64,000 nt of DNA from Allobosea sp. Leaf344 (GCF_001426225.1 NZ_LMRT01000014.1:337514-401513), one strand, 5' to 3'; shown: positions 26,289 through 36,765, numbered from the stretch's first letter. The notes: generated by a model from the sequence alone, not told the origin. Program-made: numbers and translations.

Positions 26289-27265
26289 CGCAGGTGTCGT
26301 TCGAGCGCGCGGAAGCGCGATTGACCGAGCTCTTCGCGGCCGCCGGGGCCTCGGCGGCCAATTCCGCATCCGTCGCCTGGGCGCTGGTCATGGCCGAGGC
26401 CGATGGGCTCAAGGGTCACGGCCTGTCGCGGGTGCCGACCTATCTCGCCATGCTGAAGGCCGGCAAGATCGACGGGCAGGCGGTGCCGAAGGCGACGCGC
26501 CCGAAGCCCGGCGTGCTGGCGATCGATGCCGCGCACGGCTTCGCCTATCCGGCGATCGACCTCGCCATCGTCGAATTGCCGGAGCTGGTCCGCGAGCAGG
26601 GCGTGATGGCCGCGCCGATCCGGCGCTCCAGCCATTGCGGGGCGGCCGGCCTGCATGTCGAGAGACTGGCCGAGCAGGGGCTGGTCGCGCTGCTCTTCGC
26701 CAATACGCCCGGTGCGATCGCGCCCTGGGGCGGCTCGAAACCGGTCTTCGGCACCAATCCGATCGCCTTCGCCGCGCCGCTGGCGGGGCGGGAGCCGGTC
26801 GTTATCGACATGGCGCTGTCGAAGGTCGCGCGCGGGCCGATCGTCGCCGCCCGGCAGAAGGGGCAACCCATCCCCGAGGGCTGGGCGCTGGATGTCGACG
26901 GCAAGCCGACCACCGATGCGGCCGCGGCGCTGGCCGGGACGATGGTGCCGCTCGGCGATGCCAAGGGCGCGACTTTGGCGATGATGGTCGAGATCCTGTC
27001 GGCGGCGCTGGTCGGGGCGCATTTCGGCTTCCAGGCCTCGTCCTTCATCGACGACAAGGGCGGGCCGCCCGATACCGGCCAGCTGATCCTGGCGATCGAC
27101 CCCGCCGCGATGGGCGGCAACTGGTTCGACGAGCGCATGCGGGTCCTCGCCCATGCGATCGAGGAGCAGGAGGGCACGCGGCTGCCGGGGGTCAGGCGCC
27201 TGACTCTGCGTGCCAAGGCGCGCGCCGAAGGCATTGACATGCCTGCCGAACTTCTTTCGGACTGA
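26285..27265 (+). CDS. comC: malate/L-lactate dehydrogenase family protein, probable (R)-sulfolactate dehydrogenase
   Basis: 326 residues of the type-2 malate/L-lactate dehydrogenase (LDH2/MDG) family, which lacks a Rossmann fold. Typical blocks are EADGLKGHGLSRVPTYLAML, IRRSSHCGAAGLHVERLAEQ, PVFGTNPIAFAAPL and IDMALSKVARGPIVAARQKG. ComC enzymes of this family interconvert sulfopyruvate and (R)-sulfolactate. Coupled to slcC by a four-base overlap. Together the pair would convert the (S) isomer to the (R) isomer that SuyAB can cleave. It is the last gene of the rightward arm and converges on adenine deaminase. Confidence 0.82.
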   Translation: MTQVSFERAEARLTELFAAAGASAANSASVAWALVMAEADGLKGHGLSRVPTYLAMLKAGKIDGQAVPKATRPKPGVLAIDAAHGFAYPAIDLAIVELPELVREQGVMAAPIRRSSHCGAAGLHVERLAEQGLVALLFANTPGAIAPWGGSKPVFGTNPIAFAAPLAGREPVVIDMALSKVARGPIVAARQKGQPIPEGWALDVDGKPTTDAAAALAGTMVPLGDAKGATLAMMVEILSAALVGAHFGFQASSFIDDKGGPPDTGQLILAIDPAAMGGNWFDERMRVLAHAIEEQEGTRLPGVRRLTLRAKARAEGIDMPAELLSD

Positions 27266-27334
27266 GATCGCCGTTCAGGCGCTGCCGACACCCCGAGACG
27301 CCGCTTTCAGCGGCCCTCTGGGATCGCGGCCCGC

Positions 27335-29035
27335 TCAGACGAAGGCGAAGGCATCGACATCGACCAGGCCGCGGTCGGTGATCTTGAGATGCGGGATGAC
27401 CGGCAGCGTCAGGAAGGCGACCTGCAGGAAGGGCTCGGCCAGAACGACGCCGAGCCCCTTCGCGGCGGCCCGCAGCGCCTCCAGATCATGGCGGACGGTT
27501 TCGAAAGGCCGGTCGCTCATCAGCCCGGCGATCGGCAAGGCGAGCTCCGCCACCACCGCGCCGGCATCGGCCACGGCGAAGCCGCCGCCGATCTCGATCA
27601 GCCGGTTCGCGGCGGCCGCCATCGAGGCCTCGTCCACGCCGACCACGCAGAGATTGTGGCTGTCATGGCCGACCGAGGAGGCGATCGCCCCATGCTTCAT
27701 GCCGAAGCCATGGACGAAGCCGCTGGCGCTGCCGCCATGCCGGCCATGGCGCTCGATCACGCTGACGCGGATCACGTCCCGGGCGAGATCGGGCAGGGCG
27801 ATGCCGTCCCGGGCCGGCAGCTGCATGGCCAGGCGCTCGGTGATGATCCGCCCCGGCACCACGCCGATGACGGGGGTCTCGCCGTCGCGCGCCTCGCATC
27901 GGAAATCGGCCTCGGCCAGACGGCGGCTCCTGACGCTGCCGAGCCCGACCGGCGCAACCGGCACCCGGTCCGCGAAGAGCGCGTCCTCGACCAGCCTGCC
28001 GGCGCAGAACACCTGCTTCACCGAACAGGAGGCGAGATCCTCGACCAGCACGATGTCGGCGCGCTTGCCCGGCCCGATGAAGCCGCGATCGGTGAGGCCG
28101 AACAGGCGGGCGGCGGAGTGGCTGGCGATCCGGTAGGTCGCCAGCGGATCGGCCCCGTTCGCGATCGCGGTGCGGATCATGAAATCGAGATGCCCCTCTT
28201 CGCCGATGTCGAGCGGGTTGCGGTCATCGGTGCAGAAGGCGAGGAAGGCCGAGGCATCGCGCGAGATCAGCGGGATGAGCTGATGCAGATCCTTCGAGAC
28301 CGAACCCTCGCGGATCAGGATCGCCATGCCCTTCATCAGCTTCTCGCGGGCTTCATCGGGGCTGGTGGTCTCGTGATCGGTCCGGATGCCGGCCGCGAGA
28401 TAGCCGTTGAGGTCGAGCCCGCGCAGGAGCGGCGCGTGCCCATCGATCGGACGCTCGGAAAACGCCTCGAGCTTGGCGAGGCAGCCGGGATCGCGATGGA
28501 GAACCCCTGGGAAATTCATGAATTCGGCGAGGCCGATCACCTTGGGGTGATGCATCAGGGCGACGAGATCGGCCGCTTCCAGCGCGGCGCCGGCCGTCTC
28601 CAGATGCGTTGCCGGCACGCAGCTCGACAATTGCACCCGCAGATCCATGCGCATCGCCTCGGCGCAGCGCAGGAAATAGGCGATGCCCTCGATCCCCAGC
28701 ACATTGGCGATCTCATGCGGATCGCAGATCGCCGTGGTGACGCCGTGCGGCAGCACGCAGCGCTCGAATTCGAAGGGCGTCACCAGCGAGGATTCGACAT
28801 GGAGATGCGTGTCGATGAAACCCGGCACAGCGATCAGCCCGCGCGCATCATGCTCGCGGCGGCCCTGATAGCGGCCATGCGTGCCGACGACGACATCCCC
28901 GCACAGGGCGATATCGCTCTCGACCAGCGCGCCCGTCAGGAGATCGAGCAGCCTCGCGCCGCGGATCACGAGATCGGCGGGCTCGTCGCCGCGGCCCTGG
29001 GCGATGCGGCGGGAGAGGGTGGCGGCGTCGATCAT
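27335..29035 (-). CDS. ade: adenine deaminase
   Basis: 566 residues from the ATG at 29035 (AGGATG upstream; the frame is open to 29068). Amidohydrolase metal site [16 protein letters not shown], then [29 protein letters not shown] and the C-terminal block [15 protein letters not shown] and [10 protein letters not shown] are characteristic of Ade. It deaminates adenine to hypoxanthine in purine salvage and uses a dinuclear metal centre. It converges with comC and stands alone as a leftward gene, with a divergent MBL hydrolase upstream. Confidence 0.94.
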   Translation of the reverse strand: MIDAATLSRRIAQGRGDEPADLVIRGARLLDLLTGALVESDIALCGDVVVGTHGRYQGRREHDARGLIAVPGFIDTHLHVESSLVTPFEFERCVLPHGVTTAICDPHEIANVLGIEGIAYFLRCAEAMRMDLRVQLSSCVPATHLETAGAALEAADLVALMHHPKVIGLAEFMNFPGVLHRDPGCLAKLEAFSERPIDGHAPLLRGLDLNGYLAAGIRTDHETTSPDEAREKLMKGMAILIREGSVSKDLHQLIPLISRDASAFLAFCTDDRNPLDIGEEGHLDFMIRTAIANGADPLATYRIASHSAARLFGLTDRGFIGPGKRADIVLVEDLASCSVKQVFCAGRLVEDALFADRVPVAPVGLGSVRSRRLAEADFRCEARDGETPVIGVVPGRIITERLAMQLPARDGIALPDLARDVIRVSVIERHGRHGGSASGFVHGFGMKHGAIASSVGHDSHNLCVVGVDEASMAAAANRLIEIGGGFAVADAGAVVAELALPIAGLMSDRPFETVRHDLEALRAAAKGLGVVLAEPFLQVAFLTLPVIPHLKITDRGLVDVDAFAFV

Positions 29036-29190
29036 CGGCATCATCCTGTCGGGGGCTGAAATCTGCATGGCGGGCCGGCGATTGTCGACCGTTTCAGCCG
29101 CGGCGCGAGCTCGGAGCAGTCGATGGCCCTGCCTTTCGCCCCGGCTTGGTCTATAGGGAGCGGCAGTCGCCCCTCGCTCCGGAGATCTCC

Positions 29191-29889
29191 ATGAAGCTCA
29201 CCTGGTTCGGCCACTCCGCCTTCCGCATCGATCTCGCCGGGACCTCCCTGCTGATCGACCCGTTCTTCACCGGCAACCCGGCATTCGAGGGCGATATCGC
29301 AGAGGCCTCCCGGGGGATCAGCCATATCGTCATCACCCATGGCCATGGCGATCACATCGGCGACTCGCTGACCCTCGCCGAGGCGACGGGGGCGACGGTC
29401 GTCACCAATTACGACCTCTGCATGTATCTCGCCGCCAAGGGGCTGACATCCTACGAGCCGATGAACACCGGCGGCACGGTCGATTGCGGCGCCTTCAGCG
29501 TCAGCCTGGTGCGGGCGGACCATTCCGCGGGTCTGGTCGAGGCCGGGGTCGGCTTCCCCCTCGGCAACGCCAATGGCGCGATCATCAAGGCCGCGGGCGA
29601 GAAGACGCTCTGGCATATGGGCGATACCGACATCTTCCCGGGCATGGAGCTGATCAGCGAGATCCACGGCGTCGACATCTGCATCTGCCCGATCGGCGAC
29701 CGCTTCACCATGGGCGGCAAGGTGGCGGCGCTGGCGATGACGCGCTTCGTCAAGCCGGAGATCGCGATCCCCTGCCATTACGGCTCGTTCCCGCTGGTCG
29801 ATGCCGGGCCGGAGGCCTTCCTAGCCGGGCTGTCCGGCAGCAGCGTGAAGGCGATGGTGCCGCGCAAGGGCGAGGCGCTGAGCCTCTGA
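29191..29889 (+). CDS. metal-dependent hydrolase, UPF0173 family (MBL fold)
   Basis: 232 residues, GGAG seven bases before ATG 29191. Metallo-beta-lactamase fold: [26 protein letters not shown], the HxHxDH-type site [29 protein letters not shown] and a late PCHYGSFPL. The family is widespread and hydrolase activity is inferred from the fold; the substrate is unknown. It lies upstream of gatC, separated by 117 bases, and may be transcribed with gatCA. Confidence 0.9.
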   Translation: MKLTWFGHSAFRIDLAGTSLLIDPFFTGNPAFEGDIAEASRGISHIVITHGHGDHIGDSLTLAEATGATVVTNYDLCMYLAAKGLTSYEPMNTGGTVDCGAFSVSLVRADHSAGLVEAGVGFPLGNANGAIIKAAGEKTLWHMGDTDIFPGMELISEIHGVDICICPIGDRFTMGGKVAALAMTRFVKPEIAIPCHYGSFPLVDAGPEAFLAGLSGSSVKAMVPRKGEALSL

Positions 29890-30006
29890 GGCGCCGGCGC
29901 GCCTGCCACGCGCCTGCCGCCCGCGATCCTTGCGAGCGGCCTGTCCTCACCTTATAGCCCTGAGCAGCCAGCGGCGCGCCCCGCGCCCCCCATCCAGGAG
30001 TCCGCC

Positions 30007-30294
30007 ATGTCGGTCGATCTCGCCACCGTCAAGCGCGTCGCGCATCTCGCGCGCATTGCCGTTCCGGAGGCCGATCTGCCGAAGCTGCAAGGCGAGCTCA
30101 ACGCGATTCTCGGCTTCGTCGAGCAGTTGAACGAGGTCGACGTCACCGGGGTCGAGCCGATGACCTCCGTCACGCCGATGGCGATGAAGCAGCGCGAGGA
30201 TGTGGTCAGCGATGGCGGCATCGCCGCCCGCATCGTCGCCAACGCGCCGGCGGCCGAGGATAATTACTTCATGGTGCCGAAGGTGATCGAATAG
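30007..30294 (+). CDS. gatC: aspartyl/glutamyl-tRNA amidotransferase subunit C
   Basis: 95 residues with AGGAG upstream. It begins [20 protein letters not shown] and contains [19 protein letters not shown] and [16 protein letters not shown], standard GatC blocks; it ends [10 protein letters not shown]. GatC wraps GatA and GatB in the complex that converts Glu-tRNA(Gln) or Asp-tRNA(Asn) to the amide. gatA follows after 61 bases; gatB is 4.9 kb away beyond an RND operon. Confidence 0.96.
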   Translation: MSVDLATVKRVAHLARIAVPEADLPKLQGELNAILGFVEQLNEVDVTGVEPMTSVTPMAMKQREDVVSDGGIAARIVANAPAAEDNYFMVPKVIE

Positions 30295-30355
30295 AGGCCC
30301 GCCACCCGCCTCCGTCCCGACCTCCCGCCGACAGCCTTCATCCGGAATTGAGCCC

Positions 30356-31870
30356 GTGACCGATCTGACCCGCCTGACCCTCACCGAAGCCCGCGACGGG
30401 CTGACGGCCAAGAGCTTTTCCGCGACGGAACTGGCGCAGGCCCATATCGCCGCGGTGGAGCAGGCGCGGGCGCTCAACGCCTATGTGCTGGAAACGCCCG
30501 AACAGGCGCTGAAACAGGCCGCCGCCTCCGATGCCAGGCTGGCGAAGGGCGAGGCCGGACCGCTGGAGGGGCTGCCGCTCGGCATCAAGGATCTCTTCGC
30601 GACAGAGGGCGTGCGCACCACCGCCTGCTCGAAGATCCTCGGCGATTTCGTGCCGCCCTATGAATCCACCGTCTCCAGCCAGCTCTGGCGGGACGGGGCG
30701 GTGATGCTCGGCAAGCTCAACAACGACGAATTCGCGATGGGCTCCTCGAACGAGACCTCGGCCTTCGGCAATGTCGTCAATCCGTGGCGGCGCAAGGGCT
30801 CGAATGTCGGGGCTGGCGCGGCCAATGCGATCGAGGGCAATCACCTGGTGCCCGGCGGCTCCTCGGGCGGCTCCGCCTCGGCCGTCGCGGCGCATCTCTG
30901 CCTCGCGGCGACCGCGACCGACACCGGCGGCTCGATCCGCCAGCCTGCCGCCTTCACCGGCACGGTCGGCATCAAGCCGACTTATGGCCGCTGCTCGCGC
31001 TGGGGCATCGTCGCCTTCGCCTCCTCGCTCGACCAGGCCGGGCCGATCGGCAAGAGCGTCCGCGATTGCGCGGTGATGCTGCGCTCGATGGCCGGCCATG
31101 ACCCGAAGGACACCACCTCCGTCGACAGGGCGGTGCCCGATTACGAGAAGGCGATCGGCCGCTCGGTCAAGGGCATGAAGATCGGCATCCCGAAGGAGTA
31201 CCGGCTGGACGGGCTCAATCCCGAGATCGACGCGCTCTGGCAGCGGGGCATCGACTGGCTGAGGGCGGCCGGCGCCGAGATCGTCGAGATCTCGCTGCCT
31301 CACACGAAATACGCCCTGCCGGCCTATTACATCGTCGCGCCCGCCGAGGCCTCCTCCAACCTCGCCCGCTATGACGGCGTCCGCTACGGCTTGCGCGAAC
31401 AGGGTCGCGACATCGTCGAGATGTATGAGAAGACGCGGGCGGCGGGTTTCGGCGCCGAGGTCAAGCGCCGCATCATGATCGGCACCTATGTCCTCTCCGC
31501 CGGCTATTACGACGCCTATTACCTGCGCGCGCAGAAGGTCCGGACCCTGATCAAGCGGGATTTCGACGATGCCTATGCGGCCGGCATCGATGCGGTGCTG
31601 ACGCCGGCGACCCCCTCCGCCGCCTTCGGCATCGGCGAGAAGGGCTCGGCCGATCCGGTCGAGATGTACCTCAACGACATCTTCACCGTCACCGTGAACA
31701 TGGCCGGCCTGCCCGGCATCGCGGTGCCGGCGGGGCTCGACAGCCAGGGGTTGCCGCTCGGCCTGCAGCTGATCGGCCGCCCCTTCGACGAGGAAACCCT
31801 GTTCGCGCTGGGCGAAGTGATCGAGCAGGCGGCCGGCCGCTTCCCGGTGACCGAGCGCTGGTGGGCCTGA
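30356..31870 (+). CDS. gatA: aspartyl/glutamyl-tRNA amidotransferase subunit A
   Basis: 504 residues from a GTG start. Amidase signature with catalytic Lys in [14 protein letters not shown] and the Ser-cisSer-Lys triad region [16 protein letters not shown] and [14 protein letters not shown]. It releases ammonia from glutamine for the GatB kinase. Between NPWRRKGSN and LVPGGSS there are about ten extra residues ([13 protein letters not shown]) compared with GatA sequences I remember, close to the active-site serine loop. A terminator at 32033-32064 follows 160 bases downstream. Confidence 0.96.
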   Translation: MTDLTRLTLTEARDGLTAKSFSATELAQAHIAAVEQARALNAYVLETPEQALKQAAASDARLAKGEAGPLEGLPLGIKDLFATEGVRTTACSKILGDFVPPYESTVSSQLWRDGAVMLGKLNNDEFAMGSSNETSAFGNVVNPWRRKGSNVGAGAANAIEGNHLVPGGSSGGSASAVAAHLCLAATATDTGGSIRQPAAFTGTVGIKPTYGRCSRWGIVAFASSLDQAGPIGKSVRDCAVMLRSMAGHDPKDTTSVDRAVPDYEKAIGRSVKGMKIGIPKEYRLDGLNPEIDALWQRGIDWLRAAGAEIVEISLPHTKYALPAYYIVAPAEASSNLARYDGVRYGLREQGRDIVEMYEKTRAAGFGAEVKRRIMIGTYVLSAGYYDAYYLRAQKVRTLIKRDFDDAYAAGIDAVLTPATPSAAFGIGEKGSADPVEMYLNDIFTVTVNMAGLPGIAVPAGLDSQGLPLGLQLIGRPFDEETLFALGEVIEQAAGRFPVTERWWA

Positions 31871-32032
31871 GGGGCCCGCCAATAGGCTCTCGATAGGCCA
31901 AACTGCGAGCCTAGGATCCCGCGCCCCGGCTCCTGCCGGCGCCCTGCCGCTCGCCGCCGCGCCAAGGCGGCCTCGTCCGATCGCGCGAGTGAAGCGGGGC
32001 AGGGGCCGTCCGCTTACCCGGTCAGTCAGCTC

Positions 32033-32064
32033 ACTGCGCCAGCTTTCCGCGGCGCAGTATTTTT
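32033..32064 (+). terminator. intrinsic terminator downstream of gatA
   Basis: ACTGCGCC pairs with GGCGCAGT around a ten-base loop and is followed by ATTTTT. It lies just outside the end of the convergent RND permease gene. Confidence 0.75.
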
Positions 32065-32074
32065 CAGCGGCGGC

Positions 32075-35000
32075 TCAATGCGCCGCCGCGGCCGGTTCGG
32101 TCTTCTTCACCGGCTGCTCGCGCCGGCCGAGCCGCCCGAGCCAGCGCACCACCACATAGAACACCGGCGTGAACAGCAGGCCGAACAGCGTCACGCCGAT
32201 CATCCCGGAGAACACGGCCACGCCCATGGACTGGCGCATTTCGGCGCCGGCCCCCGTCGCGATGGCGAGCGGCAGCACGCCGAGGATGAAGGCGAGCGAA
32301 GTCATCAGGATCGGCCGCAGGCGCGTCTTCGCGGCGGCCACCGCAGCCTCGCGCGCCGTCATGCCCTCATCCTCCGCCTGGCGTGCGAATTCGACGATCA
32401 GGATCGCGTTCTTGGCGGCGAGGCCGACGAGCACCACGAGGCCGATATCGACCAGCACGTTGCGGTCGAGCTCCTGCGAATTCACCCCGATCATCGCGGC
32501 GAGAATGCACATCGGCACGATCATGATCACCGCCAGCGGCAGCAGCCAGCTCTCGTAGAGCGCCGCCAGCAGCAGGAAGACGAAGACCACGGCGAGGCCG
32601 AAGGCGAGGATCGCCGTATTGCCCGCGAGCTTCTCCTGCAGGGCGATCTCCGTCCATTCGAAGCCGAAGCCGGAAGGCAGCCGCTCCGCCGCGATCTTCT
32701 CCACCGCCGCGATGCCCTGGCCGGTCGAATAGCCGCGCGCCATCGAGAGCTGCACCTCGGCTGCGGGATAGAGGTTGTAGCGCGGCACGCGATAGGCGCC
32801 GGTGGTGTTGGAGAAGGAGGCGACGGAGCCGATCGGCACCATCTCGCCCGAGGCGTTGCGGGTCTTCAGATCCGCGACGTCGCGCAGATCGAGCCGGTAG
32901 GGGTTGTCGGCCTGCGCCGTCACCCGGTAGGTCCGCCCGAGCAGGTTGAAGTCGTTGATATAGGCCGAGCCCATATAGACCGAGAGCGTCTCGAAGATCC
33001 GGGTGATCGGCACGCCCAGCATCTCGGCCTTGGTGCGGTCGATATCGGCGAAGACCTGCGGCGTCTTCGTCGAGAACAGCGTGAAGGGCTGCTGGATGCC
33101 GGGGACCTGTCCCGCCGAGCCGGCGACGATCCAGGTCGCGCCTTCGAGCGCCGCCAGGCCGCGGCCGCTGCGATCCTGCACATAGCCCTTGAGGCCGCCG
33201 CCGCTGCCGATGCCCGGCACGGCCGGCGGCTCGATCACGAGGGCGAAGGCCTCGCTGATCGCGAACATCTGCTGGCGCAGATCGTTCAGGATGCCCTGCG
33301 TCGTCAGCCCTTCCTTTTCGCGGTCGACGAAGGGCTTCAGCGTCACGAAGACCACGCCGGAATTGGGCGCGATGGTGAAGGTCGCGCCGTCGAGCCCGGC
33401 GAAAGCGACGGCATGGGCGACGCCCGGCCGCGACAGCACGACATCGGTCGCGCGACGGATCACCGCGTCGGTACGGGGCAGGGACGCGCCCGGCGGCAGC
33501 TGCAGCGCGGCGATGAAATAGCCGCGGTCGAGCTGCGGCACCAGGCCGGTCGGCGTCGCGGTCAGGCGCTGGCCGGTGACCGCGATCAGCGCGGCATAGA
33601 CCAGCAGCAGCAGCACCGAGAAGCGGATGAACCGCGCGGTCACGGCGCCATAGGCGCGCGAGAGCCAGTCGAAGGCGGCGTTGAAGCCGCGGAAGAACCA
33701 GCGCACCGGCGCGCCGATCGCCCCGAAGAAGCCCTTCGGCTCCTCATGGCTGTGCGGCTTGAGCAGGATCGCCGACATCGCCGGCGACAGGGTCAGCGAG
33801 ACGAAGGCGGAAATCGCCGTCGAGGCCGCGATGGTCACGGCGAATTGCTGGTAGAAGGTGCCCTGCAGCCCGCTGATGAAGGCCGTGGGGATGAACACCG
33901 CGCAGAGCACGAGGGCGATCGCGACCAGCGCGCCGCCGACCTCGTCCATGGTCTTGTGCGCGGCCTCCTTGGGCGACAGGCCCTGCGCCAGATAGCGCTC
34001 GACATTCTCCACCACCACGATCGCGTCGTCCACGACGATGCCGATCGCCAGAACCAGCGCCAGCAGCGAGATGGTGTTGAAGGAGATGCCGACCGCGCTC
34101 ATCACCAGGAAGGTACCGACGAGCGACACCGGAATGGCCACGATCGGGATGATCGCCGCCCGCCAGGTCTGCAGGAACAGGATGACGACGATGACGACGA
34201 GCGCCACCGCCTCGATCAGCGTCGTCACCACGGCGCTGACCGATTCCGAGATGAATTCGGTCGGGTTGTAGATGATGCGGTATTCGACGCCGGAGGGGAA
34301 ATCCCGCGCCTGCGCCTTCATCGTCGCGATCAGCGCGTCGGAGGTGGCGAGCGCGTTCGATCCCGGCCGCTGGAAGATGCCGATGGCGACCGCGTCCTTG
34401 TTATCGAGATAGGCGTTGGTGGTGTAGTCCTGCGAGCCGAGCTCGACGCGGGCGATGTCGCGCACACGGATGGTGCCGCCATCGGGCTCGGCGCGCACGA
34501 CGATGTTCTCGAACTCCGCGATGTCGGTCAGGCGGCCGAGCGTGTTCACCGACAGCTGGAAAGCGCCCTGAGACTGCGCCGGCGGCTGGTTGATCGCACC
34601 GGCCGCGACCTGGACGTTGGCGGCGCGCAAAGCGGCGACGACGTCGCCCGCGGTCAGGTTGCGCGAGGCGACCTTGGCGGGATCGAGCCAGATGCGCATC
34701 GCGAAATCGCGGGCGCCGAAGACCTGGACGTTGCCGACGCCTTCGACGCGGGTCAGCACGTCCTTCACATAGAGCGTCGCGTAGTTGGAGAGATATTGCG
34801 CATCGCGCGACCCGTCCGGCGAGATCATGTTGATGACCATCATCAGATCGGGGGAGGCCTTGCGCGTCTGGATGCCGAGCTGCCTCACCTCCTGCGGCAG
34901 CCTGGGCTCCGCCGCCGAGACGCGGTTCTGGACGAGCACCTGCGCCTGGTCGACATCGACGCCGGCCTTGAACACGACGTTGATCGTCACCCGCCCGTCG

Positions 35001-35260
35001 CCGGTCGATTGCGAGTTGATGTAGAGCATGTCGTCGACGCCGTTCACCTCCTGCTCGATCGGCGTCGCCACCGTCGCGGCCACGACCTCGGCCGAGGCGC
35101 CCGGATAGGTCGCGGTGATCGAGACGGTCGGCGGCGCGATCTCGGGATATTCGGCGATCGGCAGGCCGCGCTGCGCAATGGCGCCCGCGATGGTGAGGAG
35201 CACCGACAGCACGGTCGCGAAGATCGGCCGGTCGATGAAGAAATGCGCGAAGCGGAACAT
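32075..35260 (-). CDS. RND multidrug efflux permease (HAE1 family, AcrB/MexB-like)
   Basis: 1061 residues with 12 membrane segments and two large periplasmic loops. It begins MFRFAHFFIDRPIFATVLSV. The proton-relay aspartates are in IGIVVDDAIVVVENVE and the TM10 lysine in VGLAAKNAILIVEFA. It exports drugs or other amphiphiles using the proton gradient. The adaptor gene lies 64 bases upstream on the same strand. No outer-membrane channel gene or local TetR repressor is present, so it probably borrows a shared OprM/TolC-type channel. Confidence 0.95.
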   Translation of the reverse strand: MFRFAHFFIDRPIFATVLSVLLTIAGAIAQRGLPIAEYPEIAPPTVSITATYPGASAEVVAATVATPIEQEVNGVDDMLYINSQSTGDGRVTINVVFKAGVDVDQAQVLVQNRVSAAEPRLPQEVRQLGIQTRKASPDLMMVINMISPDGSRDAQYLSNYATLYVKDVLTRVEGVGNVQVFGARDFAMRIWLDPAKVASRNLTAGDVVAALRAANVQVAAGAINQPPAQSQGAFQLSVNTLGRLTDIAEFENIVVRAEPDGGTIRVRDIARVELGSQDYTTNAYLDNKDAVAIGIFQRPGSNALATSDALIATMKAQARDFPSGVEYRIIYNPTEFISESVSAVVTTLIEAVALVVIVVILFLQTWRAAIIPIVAIPVSLVGTFLVMSAVGISFNTISLLALVLAIGIVVDDAIVVVENVERYLAQGLSPKEAAHKTMDEVGGALVAIALVLCAVFIPTAFISGLQGTFYQQFAVTIAASTAISAFVSLTLSPAMSAILLKPHSHEEPKGFFGAIGAPVRWFFRGFNAAFDWLSRAYGAVTARFIRFSVLLLLVYAALIAVTGQRLTATPTGLVPQLDRGYFIAALQLPPGASLPRTDAVIRRATDVVLSRPGVAHAVAFAGLDGATFTIAPNSGVVFVTLKPFVDREKEGLTTQGILNDLRQQMFAISEAFALVIEPPAVPGIGSGGGLKGYVQDRSGRGLAALEGATWIVAGSAGQVPGIQQPFTLFSTKTPQVFADIDRTKAEMLGVPITRIFETLSVYMGSAYINDFNLLGRTYRVTAQADNPYRLDLRDVADLKTRNASGEMVPIGSVASFSNTTGAYRVPRYNLYPAAEVQLSMARGYSTGQGIAAVEKIAAERLPSGFGFEWTEIALQEKLAGNTAILAFGLAVVFVFLLLAALYESWLLPLAVIMIVPMCILAAMIGVNSQELDRNVLVDIGLVVLVGLAAKNAILIVEFARQAEDEGMTAREAAVAAAKTRLRPILMTSLAFILGVLPLAIATGAGAEMRQSMGVAVFSGMIGVTLFGLLFTPVFYVVVRWLGRLGRREQPVKKTEPAAAAH

Positions 35261-35324
35261 GTCGTGTCCTGGCCTGACGGCGGGAAGAAGATGACGGCGC
35301 GGCTGGCGCGCCGTCGCGCTGGGC

Positions 35325-36479
35325 TCAGTTGCCGGCGGGCGGCTTGATCTCGGCCGGCTGCGGCGTCACCGGCGCGCCTGGGCGCACCATCGGGTTGGCG
35401 AGGCCGCCGATGATCACCTTGTCGCCGGGCGCCAGCCCGTTGGTGACGACGCGCAACCCGTCGCTCATCTGGCCGAGCGTCACCGGCTTCGGCACCACCT
35501 TGTTCTCCGGCCCGACCGTCAGCACGATCTTGCTGGCCTGGTCCGAGACGATGGAATCATCCGGAACCAGCAGCGCCGGGCTCTCGCCGGCGAAGACGCG
35601 CAGCCGGCCGAAGGTGCCGGGCGTCAGGAACTGGTCCTTGTTCGGGAAGACGACGCGCTGCCGGATGGTGCCCGAGCGCGCGTTCAGGGCATTGTCGACG
35701 AAGTCGATCTTGCCGCGGCGCTTCCACTCCCGCTCATCGGCGAGGCGCACCTCGGCCGGCGTCCCGTTCTCCGGGCTGACCGTGCCGTTGCGTGGCGAGC
35801 GCCGGGAATAGCGCAGGAAATCCGCCTCCGACGCGTCGAAGGTGAAGTAGATCGGGTCGACGGCGACGATGGTGGTGAGCAGCGTCGCGCCCGACTGGCC
35901 GCCGGCGATCAGATTGCCCGGATCGACGCGCCGGCTCGAGATGCGTCCCGCCAGAGGCGCGCGGACCTGCGTCCATTCGAGATTGAGCTCGGCCGTCTTC
36001 AGATTGGCCTCGGCCGCCTGCTGCGTTCCCAGCGCGCTGTTGAGATTGGCGCGCCGCTGGTCGACGTCGCGCGCCGTGATCGTGCGGTTCTGCGTCAGGC
36101 CCTCGGCCCGCTCGACCTCGTTCTGCGACAGCTCGACCTGCGCCTTGGCGCGCGCCAGATCGGCCCTGGCGACATCGACGGCCAGCTTGTAGGGGCGCTG
36201 GTCGATGGTGAAGAGCAGATCGCCCTTCTGCACCAGCGCGCCGTCCTGGAAATGCAGTGACTCGATGAAGCCCGAGACGCGGGCCCGGATCTCGACCTGC
36301 TCGCTCGCCTCGAAGCGCCCGGTATACTCGTCCCAATTCGCCACCGTCTTCGCCAGCGGCGCGGCGACCTGGACGGGAGGCGCCGGCGGCGCACCCTGGG
36401 CGAGCGCCAGCGGGGCGCCCAGCAGGAATGCGCCAGAGGCGGCGGCGAGAGCGAAGCCCGCGGCGCGGCGATGTGTCAT
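35325..36479 (-). CDS. RND efflux periplasmic adaptor subunit (membrane fusion protein)
   Basis: 384 residues. A cleavable signal peptide ends near LALAQGAPPAP; there is no lipobox cysteine, so it is anchored differently from lipoprotein AcrA. Then come the barrel-sandwich half-motif ARVSGFIESLHFQDGALVQK, a coiled-coil hairpin (ARADLARAKAQVELSQNEVE), VRAPLAGRISSRRVDPGNLI and a beta-barrel/MP domain. It joins the permease to an outer-membrane channel. First gene of the leftward RND operon; a TTGACA at 36560-36565 (minus strand) and the palindrome at 36572-36585 lie upstream. Confidence 0.94.
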   Translation of the reverse strand: MTHRRAAGFALAAASGAFLLGAPLALAQGAPPAPPVQVAAPLAKTVANWDEYTGRFEASEQVEIRARVSGFIESLHFQDGALVQKGDLLFTIDQRPYKLAVDVARADLARAKAQVELSQNEVERAEGLTQNRTITARDVDQRRANLNSALGTQQAAEANLKTAELNLEWTQVRAPLAGRISSRRVDPGNLIAGGQSGATLLTTIVAVDPIYFTFDASEADFLRYSRRSPRNGTVSPENGTPAEVRLADEREWKRRGKIDFVDNALNARSGTIRQRVVFPNKDQFLTPGTFGRLRVFAGESPALLVPDDSIVSDQASKIVLTVGPENKVVPKPVTLGQMSDGLRVVTNGLAPGDKVIIGGLANPMVRPGAPVTPQPAEIKPPAGN

Positions 36480-36571
36480 AGGATAACTCCGGAGCCTAAA
36501 GCCGCGTCAATTCGACGAAATCGCGGCGTGACAGCGTACAAAGGGCGGCAAGTGACGATTGTCAAGATCCA

Positions 36572-36585
36572 TCACTCGACAGTGA
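36572..36585. promoter_or_regulatory. short palindrome TCACT-CGAC-AGTGA upstream of the RND operon
   Basis: Five-base arms around CGAC, directly upstream of TTGACA (minus strand, 36560-36565), a candidate -35 for the RND operon. This 286-base gap (36480-36765) between the RND operon and gatB holds no gene. A repressor site is plausible; the recogniser is unknown. Confidence 0.35.
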
Positions 36586-36765
36586 CCGCATTCACGTTCC
36601 CAATAGCCCAATAGCTGCCGAAAGGTGACAGGATAGCAACAGGCGCTTGCCCGGGGCGTCGCGAGGTCGTAACCGAAGACGGAACCGATTGGATCGAATT
36701 CCGGCGGTCCCGATCTCCGGTCCGGAGCGGGAGCCGCCGGGTTTCGCTCAGGACTGGAAGCTCAC

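Noticed and set aside
32078-35347. 1089-codon open frame on the plus strand
   Set aside because: Exactly antisense to the RND permease, whose motifs are unambiguous; the plus-strand product is His/Arg/Asp-rich without any recognisable fold.
36480-36765. tRNA or small RNA in the RND-gatB gap
   Set aside because: No cloverleaf or T-loop consensus was found; only a palindrome and a -35-like box.
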